Below the pieces are notes generated by a model, which did not search any database, was not told the origin of the DNA, and was given only the letters and a program-made list of their open reading frames with translations. Of a stretch of DNA of 42,136 nucleotides, positions 17,715 through 26,405 are shown piece after piece. Both the position numbers and the translations under genes were made by a program. The DNA is from an uncultured Clostridia bacterium (GTDB lineage Bacteria > Bacillota > Clostridia > Christensenellales > Borkfalkiaceae): positions 1 to 42,136 of the forward strand of contig CALVWN010000016.1 of the NCBI GenBank assembly GCA_944367415.1, given 5' to 3'. Positions within the stretch are counted from its first letter, which is position 1, and every line of letters starts with the position of its first letter.

Positions 17715-18542
17715 ATGGCAAAGGAACTTTCGGAATTTCAAAAAACAAAGCGGTTTCTTCTCTGCGTGGACAGCGACGGCTGCGCGATGGATACGATGAA
17801 CATCAAGCATTTCCGCTGTTTCGGCCCCTGTTTTGCGGACGAATGGAACCTTCCCGACCGCGAAAAAGTCCTCCGCCGCTGGAACGAGATCAACCTCTAC
17901 GAGCGCACGCGGGGCATCAACCGCTTCAAGGCACTCGCGCTCATCCTGACGGAGCTTTATCCCGACGATGAGACCATCGCCGCATTCCTGAAATGGACGA
18001 ACGAGGCGAAGGAACTTTCGGAGCGCGCCCTGGAGCGCGAGATCGAAGGGGGCGCCAACGAAGTCTTTCAAAAGGCGCTCAACTGGTCGCGCGCGGTCAA
18101 TCGTAAGATCGGAACGCTCTCCGAGAACGAAAAGCAGGCGTTTGCGGGCGTCAAGGAGGCGTTCGAGGCTGCAAAAGGGCAGTTCGACATCGCCGTCGTA
18201 TCGAGCGCCAACTTCGACGCCGTCGCCGAGGAGTGGGAGCGCTGTCATCTTCTGGAGGATGTGGATGTCCTCACGACCCAGCGTGACGGCAGCAAGGCGC
18301 ATTGCATCTCCGAGCTGCTCAAAAAGGGGTATGCAAAGGAGTGCGTCCTCATGGTGGGCGATGCCCCGGGCGACCTTGCGGCAGCCGAGGAGAACGGCGT
18401 TGCATTCTATCCCGTTCTCGTCCGCTTTGAAAAGGAGAGTTGGGAGCGCCTTCCCGCTCTTTTGCAATCGTTCGTAAGGGGCGAAGCGGAGGAATCGCTC
18501 GTGGCGCTCCGCAAAAAATTCTTTGAAAATCTGCAGGCATAA
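17715..18542 (+). CDS. HAD-superfamily hydrolase
   Basis: A 275-residue cytoplasmic protein with haloacid-dehalogenase motifs: motif I CVDSDGCAMD (nucleophile Asp19, acid/base Asp21), motif II VVSSAN, the conserved Lys in DGSKAH, and motif III MVGDAPGDLAAAEENG. The alpha-helical cap lies at about 40-145. The start is the ATG at 17715, 1 base after the GH43 stop. Phosphatase activity on a sugar phosphate is the family expectation. Its place between glycosidases and uronate enzymes suggests a role in clearing or recycling a phosphorylated intermediate, but the substrate is unknown. Confidence 0.85.
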   Translation: MAKELSEFQKTKRFLLCVDSDGCAMDTMNIKHFRCFGPCFADEWNLPDREKVLRRWNEINLYERTRGINRFKALALILTELYPDDETIAAFLKWTNEAKELSERALEREIEGGANEVFQKALNWSRAVNRKIGTLSENEKQAFAGVKEAFEAAKGQFDIAVVSSANFDAVAEEWERCHLLEDVDVLTTQRDGSKAHCISELLKKGYAKECVLMVGDAPGDLAAAEENGVAFYPVLVRFEKESWERLPALLQSFVRGEAEESLVALRKKFFENLQA

Positions 18543-18553
18543 GGAGAAAAACA

Positions 18554-19378
18554 ATGAAACTTCCCTTTCAGGTCGATTTGACCGAAAAGGTCGTCGCCGT
18601 GACGGGCGCGGGCGGGGTTCTGATGAGTGAGTTCGCGCGTGCGCTCGCGGCGTGCGGGGCGAAAGTGGCGCTTTTAGACATCAACTTCGACGCCGCCAAA
18701 GCGGTCGCCGACGACATCGGCGAGAACGCCATTGCCGTGCGCTGCAACTGCCTCGACAAGGCGAGCATCCAAGCCGCCAAAGAGGAGGTGAACGCGGCGT
18801 TCGGCAAGGTCAACTTCCTCATCAATGGTGCGGGCGGGAACAACCCGCGGGCGACGACCGACAACGAGACCGCGGACATGGGTGGGGGAAAAGACTTCTT
18901 CGCCCTCGAAGAAAGCGGTTTGAGGTTCGTGTTCGATCTCAATATCACGACCGCGTTTTTGGTCACGCAGGTGTTCGCCGCCGACATGATGGAGACGGGC
19001 GGCAACATCATCAATATCAGCTCGATGAACGCCTATCGCCCGCTCACCAAGATCCCTGCGTACTCCGCGGCAAAGGCGGGGATCTCCAACTTCACGCAGT
19101 GGCTCGCGGTACACTTTGCGAGCAAGCATATCCGCTGCAACGCGATCGCCCCGGGCTTCTTTGTCACCAACCAAAACCGCGACCTGCTCTTCAACAAGGA
19201 CGGCACGCCGACCGCCCGCACGGGTAAAATTCTGGCGGCGACGCCCATGAAGAAGTTCGGCGAAGTGGACGATCTTTTGGGCGCGCTCTTGTGGCTCGCA
19301 GATGATAACGCGAGCGGGTTCGTCACCGGCACGGTCGTTCCCGTCGATGGGGGATTTTCCGCCTATTCGGGGGTTTGA
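18554..19378 (+). CDS. uxuB: D-mannonate oxidoreductase (fructuronate reductase), SDR type
   Basis: A 274-residue short-chain dehydrogenase: nucleotide loop TGAGGVLMS (about 16-24), NGAGG (about 91-95), catalytic Ser in ISSMNAYRP, Tyr-Lys in YSAAK, and a C-terminal VPVDGGFSAYSGV. The TGxGGVL loop and the inserted ATTDNETADMGGGKDFFALEE segment are typical of the YjmF/UxuB-like SDRs that reduce fructuronate to mannonate with NADH, which are not related to the E. coli UxuB family. Adjacent uxaC and uxuA supply the preceding and following pathway steps, which makes this assignment firm. The ribosome site is AAGGAG. Confidence 0.88.
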   Translation: MKLPFQVDLTEKVVAVTGAGGVLMSEFARALAACGAKVALLDINFDAAKAVADDIGENAIAVRCNCLDKASIQAAKEEVNAAFGKVNFLINGAGGNNPRATTDNETADMGGGKDFFALEESGLRFVFDLNITTAFLVTQVFAADMMETGGNIINISSMNAYRPLTKIPAYSAAKAGISNFTQWLAVHFASKHIRCNAIAPGFFVTNQNRDLLFNKDGTPTARTGKILAATPMKKFGEVDDLLGALLWLADDNASGFVTGTVVPVDGGFSAYSGV

Positions 19379-19530
19379 GTTTGCATTCATCGCGCCATAC
19401 TTTGTCGCGTTTGCGCACGCCTTGGTCATTTACCTCTTGTAAACTTCCGTCGGCGTTTGCGCACGTTCCTCGTCTGCCGCGCGACTGCTTGCTCAAACCT
19501 TCGTTTGAATTATTTATTTGAGGAAATCTT
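19379..19530 (+). other. Spacer between uxuB and uxaC with a repeated 13-mer
   Basis: No gene. GCGTTTGCGCACG occurs twice (19407-19419 and 19453-19465), 46 bp apart, flanking TTGGTCATTTACCTCTTG. The arrangement looks like a small dispersed intergenic repeat. A 6-bp hairpin TCAAAC-cttc-GTTTGA (19493-19508) follows, then an AT-rich stretch and the uxaC ribosome site (GAGGA). Confidence 0.45.
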
Positions 19531-20841
19531 ATGCGTTTCTTTGACGATAACCTTTTGCTCTACACCGACGCGGCAAAAGAGATCTATGGGGAAGTAAAAG
19601 ACCTTCCCATCATCGACTACCATTGTCATCTCGATCAGAATAAGATCAAAGATGACGCCCGCTTTTCGGACATCGGCGAACTTTGGCTCGCGGGCGATCA
19701 CTACAAATGGCGCGCCATGCGCCTGTGCGGGGTGGACGAACACTTCATCACGGGAAATGCAAGTTGGCGCGAAAAGTTCATGACGTATGCAAAGATCATG
19801 CCCCGCCTTGCGGGAAATCCGCTCTATTATTGGACGCACATGGAACTTTCCCAAGTGTTCGGGATCGACGAGCCGCTCAGCGGAGAGAGCGCCGAACGCA
19901 TTTACAATGCCGCGAACGAGAAATTAAAACGCATCTCTGTTTCCACATTGTTGAAGCAGTATAAGGTGGAATTCGTCGCGACGACGGACGACCCCTGTGA
20001 CGATCTTTCATCGCACGGAACGTATGGCGGCACGATCGTCGCGCCCACCTTCCGCCCCGATAAACTCTTATCTCTGGACGGGGCATATCTGAAAAAGCTC
20101 GAAGGGGTCGTCGGGTATCCGCTCAATACGCTTGCCGACATTCTCCGTGCGGCGGAGGAGCGCCTTCAATATTTCGTTGCACACGGGTGCAAGATTTCCG
20201 ACCATGGGTTCTTGAAGTTCCCCGCGCGCTACGCCTCGGCAGAGGAAGCGGAGCGGCTCTTTACAGAGGACAGGGGGAACGAAGCGCTCTTTGGCTACCT
20301 TCTCGTCGAGCTTGCCAAGCTCTACAAGAAGTACAATATCATCATGCAGATGCACTTCGCGGTGACAAGGAACGTTAATTCCAAAATGTTCGCAACGTGT
20401 GGCGCGGACGCGGGCTTCGACGTGATCGCAGACGGCTCGCGGATCGAGGACGTTATCGAGTTTTTCAAACAGCTTCCCGATGAGGAGCGCCCCGAAACAG
20501 TGCTGTATACCCTCAACGACAGCGAACTTTCTGCGCTCTGCGCGCTCACGGGCGCGTTCCGCCACGTGCGGATGGGCGCCGCGTGGTGGTTCAACGACAC
20601 CGTGCAGGGGATCAGGCGCAACCTTTCGACGATCGCGGAATACTCGGTGCTCGGCACCAACTTCGGGATGCTCACGGACAGCCGCTCCTTTTCCAGCTAT
20701 GCCCGCTTCGACTTCTTCCGCCGTATCCTCTCGCAGTATCTCGGCGACCTCGTGGAGAAGGGGGAGTGCGACATGGGTGCCGCAAAACGCGTCGCGAAGG
20801 ACGTCTGCTACAACAATATCAAGGAGGCGCTCCGCTTATGA
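19531..20841 (+). CDS. uxaC: Glucuronate isomerase (uronate isomerase)
   Basis: A 436-residue enzyme converting glucuronate to fructuronate (and galacturonate to tagaturonate). The amidohydrolase-type metal motif is His31-Cys-His33 in IIDYHCHLD. Other family hallmarks are DHYKWRAMRLCGV, the segment VEFVATTDDPCDDL, MQMHFAVTRN and GAAWWFNDTVQGIRRNL, and DSRSFSSYARFDFFRR near the end. It is slightly shorter than the E. coli enzyme but complete. Its last four bases overlap the start of uxuA (ATGA), so the two are coupled. Confidence 0.96.
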   Translation: MRFFDDNLLLYTDAAKEIYGEVKDLPIIDYHCHLDQNKIKDDARFSDIGELWLAGDHYKWRAMRLCGVDEHFITGNASWREKFMTYAKIMPRLAGNPLYYWTHMELSQVFGIDEPLSGESAERIYNAANEKLKRISVSTLLKQYKVEFVATTDDPCDDLSSHGTYGGTIVAPTFRPDKLLSLDGAYLKKLEGVVGYPLNTLADILRAAEERLQYFVAHGCKISDHGFLKFPARYASAEEAERLFTEDRGNEALFGYLLVELAKLYKKYNIIMQMHFAVTRNVNSKMFATCGADAGFDVIADGSRIEDVIEFFKQLPDEERPETVLYTLNDSELSALCALTGAFRHVRMGAAWWFNDTVQGIRRNLSTIAEYSVLGTNFGMLTDSRSFSSYARFDFFRRILSQYLGDLVEKGECDMGAAKRVAKDVCYNNIKEALRL

Positions 20842-21875
20842 AAATGACCTTTCGTTGGTATGGGGAGAGCGATTGTATCCCCCTGCAATATATCAAGCAG
20901 ATCCCCAATATGAGCGGGGTCGTGACTGCCGTCTATGATACCCCCGTCGGCGAGGTGTGGGAGGAGAGCAAGATCGCCCGCCTCAAAACGCTCTGCGATG
21001 AGGCGGGGCTGGAAATGGAGGTCATCGAGTCCGTGCCCGTGCATGAGGATATCAAACTCGGCAAACCCACGCGCGATAAGCTGATCGCCAACTACGCGCA
21101 GACCATCCGCAACCTCGGAAAATACGGCGTGAAGTGCATTTGCTACAACTTCATGCCCGTGTTCGATTGGTTCCGCACCGATCTGCATTTCAAGCAGGAG
21201 AACGGGTGTTACTGTCTTGCCTACAAGCAGTCCGACTTCGAGAAGCTGGACAAACACAATTTACGGCTCCCCGGCTGGGACGAGGGCTACACCCCCGAAC
21301 AGCTTGGCGGGCTTCTCGACGAATATAAGTCCGTCACGCACGAGCAGCTGTTTGATAACCTCGTCTACTTCTTAAAGGGCATCATGCCTGCGTGCGACGA
21401 GGCGAACATCGACATGGCGATCCACCCCGACGACCCGCCGTGGGACATCTTCGGGCTGCCGCGGATTGTGACGGGCGAAACGTCTTACGAAAAGATGATC
21501 GCCGCCGTTCCCAACAAACACAACGGTTTCACCTTCTGCACGGGTTCCTTGGGCGCGGGGCGCTTCAACGATCTGCCCGCAATGGCGGCGAAGTACGCGA
21601 AGCGGATCTACTTCGCCCACCTGCGGCAGTTAAAGTTCGTCAACGATACCGACTTTTACGAGAACGGACACCAGACGCAGGACGGGAACGTGGATATTTA
21701 CGCAATCGTCAAGGCGCTCGTCGGGAACGGGTTCGAGGGCTACGTCCGCCCCGACCACGGCAGAAATATCTGGGGCGAGGACGGGAAACCCGGCTACGGG
21801 CTTTTTGATCGCGCCCTCGGAGCAACGTATCTGAGTGGATTATTTGAAGCTGTGGAAAAGGACAGAAGATCATGA
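20838..21875 (+). CDS. uxuA: Mannonate dehydratase
   Basis: A 345-residue dehydratase making 2-keto-3-deoxygluconate from mannonate. Landmarks are the N-terminal MTFRWYGESDCIPLQYIKQIP, the helix ESVPVHEDIKLG, CICYNFMPVFDWFRTDL, the metal-binding AIHPDDPPW, FCTGSLGAG, FAHLRQLK, and the C-terminal YVRPDHGRN. The ATG at 20838 overlaps the uxaC stop; a longer in-frame reading from 20583 is antisense-like extension within uxaC. The stop overlaps the GH2 start by 4 bp. It acts in the cytoplasm directly after UxuB. Confidence 0.96.
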   Translation: MKMTFRWYGESDCIPLQYIKQIPNMSGVVTAVYDTPVGEVWEESKIARLKTLCDEAGLEMEVIESVPVHEDIKLGKPTRDKLIANYAQTIRNLGKYGVKCICYNFMPVFDWFRTDLHFKQENGCYCLAYKQSDFEKLDKHNLRLPGWDEGYTPEQLGGLLDEYKSVTHEQLFDNLVYFLKGIMPACDEANIDMAIHPDDPPWDIFGLPRIVTGETSYEKMIAAVPNKHNGFTFCTGSLGAGRFNDLPAMAAKYAKRIYFAHLRQLKFVNDTDFYENGHQTQDGNVDIYAIVKALVGNGFEGYVRPDHGRNIWGEDGKPGYGLFDRALGATYLSGLFEAVEKDRRS

Positions 21876-24244
21876 TGCAGCGTATTTCCTTTCATGAAAA
21901 CTGGACGTTCATCCGCGTTGCGACGGGGGAGCAGACGGCCGTCGATCTTCCGCACGACGCAACGATCGCGGAGCCGCGCGACCCCGCGATCCGCATCGGG
22001 TATCTCTGCGCATTCTACCACGGCGGCAGGTACGAATATGTCAAGCGGTTTTCCGTGCCAATGGAATGGAAACAAAAAGCCGTCTATCTCGAGTTTGAGG
22101 GTATCTACCGCAACAGCGAGATCTGTGTGAACGGCGCCAAGATCGATTCGCTCGTGAACGGGTATATTCCCGTTTTGGTGCGCATCGACGGGTACCTCCA
22201 TGCGGGCGAGAACGAGGTGAAAGTCATCATCGACACGCCCTATACCGATCATTCCCGCTGGTATGCGGGGAGCGGGATCTACCGCGACGTCTTTTTGTAC
22301 GTCTGCGAGCAGGGCGGATTTGCCCCGCGCGATCTCCGCGTGAAAACGCTTTCGCACGATCCCGCCGTCATCGAGGCGGATTGCCCCATAGAGGGCGTTC
22401 GCTATACCGTTTTGGACGGCGAGCGGGAGGTCGCCCGCGGAGAAGGCCGCCATGCGCACATCTGCGTTCCCGATGCAAAGCTCTGGAGTGCAGATGCGCC
22501 CAACCTCTATACGCTGCGGGCGGAGCTGTACGAAGACGGCGTAAAACGCGATGAGGCGCAGGTGCGCTTCGGCATCCGCACGCTCGCGTGGAACAGCAAC
22601 GAAGGCTTTCTCGTCAACGGCAATAGAACGCTGTTGCGCGGCGGGTGCATCCATGCGGACAACGGCGTTTTGGGCATGGTCACGACGCGCAAGACCGAAC
22701 TCCGCCGCGCAAAAAAAATCAAGGCGGCCGGCTTTAACGCGATCCGGAGCGCCCATCATCCCATGTCGCCCGCGCTTTTAGAGGCGTGCGACGAAGTGGG
22801 ACTGTACGTCATGGACGAGGGGTTCGATATGTGGTACCGCATGAAGAACCTCAACGACTTTTCGCGGTCGTTCTATGCGGAATATTCGCGGATCCTTCGT
22901 GCGATGACGGAAAAGGACTATGATCATCCGTGTGTTGTCATGTATTCCATCGGCAATGAGATCCCCGAGATCGGCTCAAAGAAGGGCATTCGCTTTGGCA
23001 AGGACATGATCCGCATTCTCAAGGAAGCGGACGACACGCGTCCCGTTCTGATGTGCCCGAGCATGCGGCTCGCTCAGGACTTTCTCTTCGGGATGCCCTA
23101 TGACAAGGTGGACGAGGACGAGTATCTCAAAGATCCCGAACGTCGGAAAGAGGATATGCAGCACTATATCAAGGTGTGGACGCGCGGTCTCGTCAACCTT
23201 CTCAATGTGTTTGAATATACCGACGAGCGCAAGGCGCAGGATGAGCGTACGACAAAGGAACTTTACGATCTGCTTGACATGGCGGGCTACAATTACTATG
23301 GCGAATATTACGAAGACCTGCACGCCTTGCACCCCGAGCGCGTCATCGTCGGCACGGAGACGGAGGGAAATAAGCTCGCCTATCACTACAAAAAGATGCG
23401 GGAGCTTCCCTATGTCATCGGCGATTTTGTCTGGACGCTGCAAGATCATTTGGGCGAGTGCAACTGCTGCGAGCTGCACTACGGCGAGGAAACAGTCGAA
23501 AAGGACTATCCGTGGGTGACCAACTGGTGCGGAAAACTCGATCTCATCGGCGATGAGAACATCACCGCGCACCGCTACCGCATGGTGTGGGGGCTGGAGA
23601 AGGGCATCGTCGTTGCGGCGCAGCCGCCTGTACATGGCGGCGTGGAGGCGCGGTTCAACAACGACCGCGAGACAGATGCCGTGATGAGCTGGTCGTTTGC
23701 AGGCTGTGAGGGGCAGAAGACCTATCTCGACGTCGTGACCGACGCACCCAAAGCCGAAGTGCTTGTAAACGGGAAAACCCTCGGCGTCAAAGAGGTCAAA
23801 GACTTTTCCGCCCGCTTTTTCTGCACTTATGAGCGCGGCACCGTCACCGCCCGAGGCCTTTCGGAGCAGGGCGAACTGCTCTATGAGACTTCTCTTTCCT
23901 CGGCGGGCGAGGGCACAAACATCGCGCTCAAGTCCGATACGCACACGCTGCGTGCCGACGGGCAGGATCTGGCATTTGTGGAGATCACGCTCACCGACGG
24001 CGCGGGCGCTCCCGTTGCCTATCCCGAAAAGACGCTGCGCGTCCGCGTCGAGGGCGCCGGGATCCTGGCAGGATTCGGCAGTGCGGCGCATAAGTCCGTG
24101 CACGGCTTTTGCGAGGGCGTCTATGAGACGTGCGGCGGCAGAGCGCTCGCCGTCGTCAGAAGCGCGCACGAGGCAGGCGCCGTCACGCTCATCGTCGAGA
24201 GCGAAGACCTCTCCGAACACATCACATTGGAGGCAGTCAAATGA
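21872..24244 (+). CDS. Glycoside hydrolase family 2 (beta-galactosidase-like)
   Basis: A 790-residue cytoplasmic enzyme with jelly-roll sugar-binding domain (about 1-150, ending RWYAGSGIYRDV), immunoglobulin-like domain (about 150-250), TIM barrel (about 250-560) and C-terminal beta domains (about 590-790, ending in an Ig-like ADGQDLAFVEITLTD module). The acid/base is Glu363 in MYSIGNEIPEIG and the nucleophile Glu496 in VGTETEG. The architecture suits beta-galactosidases of Clostridia. Because the operon handles uronate, a beta-glucuronidase-type activity cannot be excluded, but the NE motif is not that of classical GUS (MWSVANEP). It overlaps uxuA and eda by 4 bp each. Confidence 0.88.
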   Translation: MMQRISFHENWTFIRVATGEQTAVDLPHDATIAEPRDPAIRIGYLCAFYHGGRYEYVKRFSVPMEWKQKAVYLEFEGIYRNSEICVNGAKIDSLVNGYIPVLVRIDGYLHAGENEVKVIIDTPYTDHSRWYAGSGIYRDVFLYVCEQGGFAPRDLRVKTLSHDPAVIEADCPIEGVRYTVLDGEREVARGEGRHAHICVPDAKLWSADAPNLYTLRAELYEDGVKRDEAQVRFGIRTLAWNSNEGFLVNGNRTLLRGGCIHADNGVLGMVTTRKTELRRAKKIKAAGFNAIRSAHHPMSPALLEACDEVGLYVMDEGFDMWYRMKNLNDFSRSFYAEYSRILRAMTEKDYDHPCVVMYSIGNEIPEIGSKKGIRFGKDMIRILKEADDTRPVLMCPSMRLAQDFLFGMPYDKVDEDEYLKDPERRKEDMQHYIKVWTRGLVNLLNVFEYTDERKAQDERTTKELYDLLDMAGYNYYGEYYEDLHALHPERVIVGTETEGNKLAYHYKKMRELPYVIGDFVWTLQDHLGECNCCELHYGEETVEKDYPWVTNWCGKLDLIGDENITAHRYRMVWGLEKGIVVAAQPPVHGGVEARFNNDRETDAVMSWSFAGCEGQKTYLDVVTDAPKAEVLVNGKTLGVKEVKDFSARFFCTYERGTVTARGLSEQGELLYETSLSSAGEGTNIALKSDTHTLRADGQDLAFVEITLTDGAGAPVAYPEKTLRVRVEGAGILAGFGSAAHKSVHGFCEGVYETCGGRALAVVRSAHEAGAVTLIVESEDLSEHITLEAVK

Positions 24245-24849
24245 ATCTCATCGAACAATTCAAGGCATATAAGCTCATCCCCGTCGTCACCATTCCGAAG
24301 ATCGAGGACGCGGAGAAGATGCTCAGTGGGCTTGTCGAGGGCGGGCTTCCCGTTGCGGAGATCTGTTTCCGCACCGACTGCGCCGAGGATGCCATCAAGC
24401 TCGCCGTGCAAATGTACCCGCAGATGCTCGTGGGCGCGGGCACCGTCATCAACGGGGAGCAGTGCGAGCGCGCCATTCGTGCGGGGGCGAAGTTTATCGT
24501 CTCACCCGGGCTTTCCGAGGAAGTCGCTGCCGTCTGCAAGAAACACGGCATCTTCTATCTCCCGGGCGTCGTGACGGCGACGGAGATCGTCAGGGCGCTC
24601 TCGCTGGGCCTTACGACGGTCAAATTTTTCCCCGCGGAGAACTATGGCGGGCTCAAGACCATCAAAGCGCTCTCGGCGGCATTCCCGCAGCTTTCCTTTG
24701 TTCCGACGGGCGGCGTGAACGAAAGCAATCTTTCGGACTACCTCGCCTTTTCCAAGATCGTCGCCTGTGGCGGGAGCTGGATCATGAAAGGGGATATCGC
24801 CCAAAACTGCCGCGCCGTCATCGCAAAGTTGCAAGAGGTCAAGGCATAA
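24241..24849 (+). CDS. eda: 2-keto-3-deoxy-6-phosphogluconate aldolase
   Basis: A 202-residue class I aldolase splitting KDPG to pyruvate and glyceraldehyde-3-phosphate. The Schiff-base Lys128 lies in TTVKFFPAENYGG, the catalytic Glu40 and Arg44 in VAEICFRT, and the phosphate site in FVPTGGVNE and ACGGSW. The ATG overlaps the GH2 stop (24241-24244). It ends the uronate pathway in this operon; the KDG kinase needed just before it is not in the window. Confidence 0.95.
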   Translation: MNLIEQFKAYKLIPVVTIPKIEDAEKMLSGLVEGGLPVAEICFRTDCAEDAIKLAVQMYPQMLVGAGTVINGEQCERAIRAGAKFIVSPGLSEEVAAVCKKHGIFYLPGVVTATEIVRALSLGLTTVKFFPAENYGGLKTIKALSAAFPQLSFVPTGGVNESNLSDYLAFSKIVACGGSWIMKGDIAQNCRAVIAKLQEVKA

Positions 24850-25092
24850 ATGTTCTATGCGACTTGTCCCGTATGCGGACATGAAATTCTCAAAGGGGAT
24901 AACGGAACAGCAGTGGAAGTTCCATGCGCAACGTGCAATCGGATCATTCGGATCGAGATCGTCGAAAATCAGGTCATAACGCGCGTTGCCGATACTCAAA
25001 TGCAAAAGCCAAGAGAAATAGCTCGTCTTCCGAGATGCGCCTCCAAAAGTTGGACAGACTTTTGGAGGTGCATATTTTTATGGCAAAGATAG
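24850..25092 (+). CDS. Small zinc-ribbon protein, probably fused to insertion-sequence DNA at its end
   Basis: An 80-residue reading frame beginning directly after the eda stop, with GAGGT of eda as a possible ribosome site. Residues 1-40 hold two Cys pairs (CPVCGHE and CATCNR), a zinc ribbon of the kind seen in Com-like regulators and in many small clostridial proteins. The last 25 residues are translated from the hairpin of the IS3 remnant, so the native C-terminus was probably replaced by the insertion. A function is not known. Confidence 0.5.
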   Translation: MFYATCPVCGHEILKGDNGTAVEVPCATCNRIIRIEIVENQVITRVADTQMQKPREIARLPRCASKSWTDFWRCIFLWQR

Positions 25093-25190
25093 GACAAAAA
25101 CAGAGAAAATACATCGCAAAGTTCAAGTTAAGTGTTATACTAAATATGCGTGAAAGCCATTTAAGTTATCATGGATCGACAAAACGATAG
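25035..25190 (+). mobile_element. IS3-family insertion sequence remnant (left end)
   Basis: A near-perfect inverted repeat (CCTCCAAAAGT 25040-25050, loop TGGACAG, ACTTTTGGAGG 25058-25068, extended by ATGC/GCAT outside) precedes the start of an orfA-like reading frame, the typical order at the left end of IS3-type elements. The remainder, with orfB, the catalytic DDE core and the right end, is missing. Confidence 0.65.
25080..25190 (+). pseudogene. Truncated IS3-family transposase OrfA
   Basis: 36 residues, MAKIGQKQRKYIAKFKLSVI followed by LNMRESHLSYHGSTKR, align by eye with the first helix of IS3-type OrfA (MAKKGQ..KYTEEFKL.VV). The frame stops before the second helix of the DNA-binding domain. 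It is too short to act. Confidence 0.65.
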
Positions 25191-25570
25191 ACTACGTTGT
25201 TAGAATGCGCGAAGTGTTTGCGCCGTATTTATAGTGGATATGGATGAGTGATACTTTTTGAAATCTTTGCTTAAGCGATAACGGAATGGAAATATTTCGT
25301 TTTTCCATGAATAAAATAGATTTTTATTGAAGACTTGGCTTTTCTTGTAAATTAGTTGTCATTTACGGGAAAAGTTTTTTTTCGGCGAAAAAGAGGCAGA
25401 CATTCAACGATATTCCGCTGTAAAGATCGAAGACTGGACGCGGAGACGGTCGAATATTTCTTTGTTGTTCATGTGATGAAGGACGGAATGTATTTGAGAA
25501 GATTCAATTTTTTCAGGCGGGCGAAAGACTGCCTCGGAGTGATCTGCTGCCGCATTCTTATAACGGCCTG
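25191..25570. other. About 380 bases without a recognisable gene
   Basis: AT-rich on the left (25191-25400), GC-mixed on the right. Several stops interrupt all frames and no fragment I could translate was recognised. A weak hairpin (ATGGAAA/TTTCCAT, 25286-25308) is present. The stretch is probably decayed insertion DNA plus the upstream region of the next operon. Confidence 0.5.
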
Positions 25571-25599
25571 TTGACATTGGATGAACGGCGGTGTATAAT
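25571..25599 (+). promoter_or_regulatory. Perfect consensus sigma-A promoter
   Basis: TTGACA (25571-25576), 17-bp spacer, TATAAT (25594-25599). Transcription should begin about 25606, only some 17 bases before the ATG of the XRE gene, leaving a very short leader with GAAGGGAG as ribosome site. Confidence 0.88.
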
Positions 25600-25622
25600 G
25601 TCTGCGAAGGGAGTATGAAAGC

Positions 25623-26405
25623 ATGACGAGAGGTCAGTTGTTGGTACAAAAGCGCAGGGAGAAGGGGCTGACGCGATCCGACCTTGCGAAGATCTTCGAC
25701 GTTTCCGAGGAGAAGGTCGCGCGATGGGAGGCGGGAGAACTGCCCGACTCCGAGTATCTTCTCCGGCTTGCGGACGTCCTCGGCATATCGGTGGAAGACA
25801 TCCTGCGCGAGGACGCGGAGACGTCGCCGGAAGAGAGTGCGCAGGCAGCGTCTTCGGAAGCGTGTAAAGAGGCTCTGGAGGTGCAGGCGGCGTCTTCGGA
25901 AGATGCCGCCCCCGGCGTGCCGACGGATGACGCGGGGAATGATGCGCCCGTCGGCCGGACGGTGCGGCGCGGCGGTGCGGACGCACCATCGGGGGCGAAC
26001 GGCTATTCTCCGCTCGAGCGCAAGGTCGGGTATGCGATCTTAGCCATTTTTGCGGTGTTCTTTCTTGTTGCCGCCGCCGTGAAGATCGCCGGATATGTGA
26101 CAAGACCGCGGGAGCTGACGGAGGAAAATTATCGGGAATATCTCGAGATCGAGATCGTACCCGAGACAAGTTACAATCCCGAGGCATACATCGTCCGCGT
26201 GACCGCGCTTGCGGACATCTCCGATCTTTCCCTGACGCTTTCGCTTGTGTTCCCGATCATTGCCCTGAACGAGGAAGTCACGCGGACGGTGTCGTTTTCC
26301 GGCGATCTGTCGGAGGGGGAGCAAAGGGAGGAGCAGGTCGCGTTGCCGGGCATTTCGCTCGGCGCGCGATGGGAGTCGTTCTCGGTGAGCGGAGGGCTGC
26401 GCTGA
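25623..26405 (+). CDS. XRE-type helix-turn-helix protein with one membrane helix
   Basis: A 260-residue protein: an N-terminal Cro/C1-type HTH (about 5-60: QLLVQKRREKGLTRSDLAKI, WEAGELPDSEYLLRLADVLG), an acidic Ala/Ser linker (60-130) containing two copies of QAASSE 14 residues apart, one membrane helix (about 136-158) and an extracytoplasmic beta-rich domain of about 100 residues. This plan is that of membrane-tethered DNA-binding proteins such as the RodZ-like and other single-pass HTH proteins, which link an outside signal or a structural role to the cytoplasm. Its stop overlaps the next start by one base (TGATG). The function is unknown. Confidence 0.82.
   Translation: MTRGQLLVQKRREKGLTRSDLAKIFDVSEEKVARWEAGELPDSEYLLRLADVLGISVEDILREDAETSPEESAQAASSEACKEALEVQAASSEDAAPGVPTDDAGNDAPVGRTVRRGGADAPSGANGYSPLERKVGYAILAIFAVFFLVAAAVKIAGYVTRPRELTEENYREYLEIEIVPETSYNPEAYIVRVTALADISDLSLTLSLVFPIIALNEEVTRTVSFSGDLSEGEQREEQVALPGISLGARWESFSVSGGLR

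Noticed and set aside
25356..25574. A 72-codon open frame in the spacer before the XRE gene
   Set aside because: No ribosome site, no recognisable similarity, and it ends within the -35 box region of the consensus promoter.
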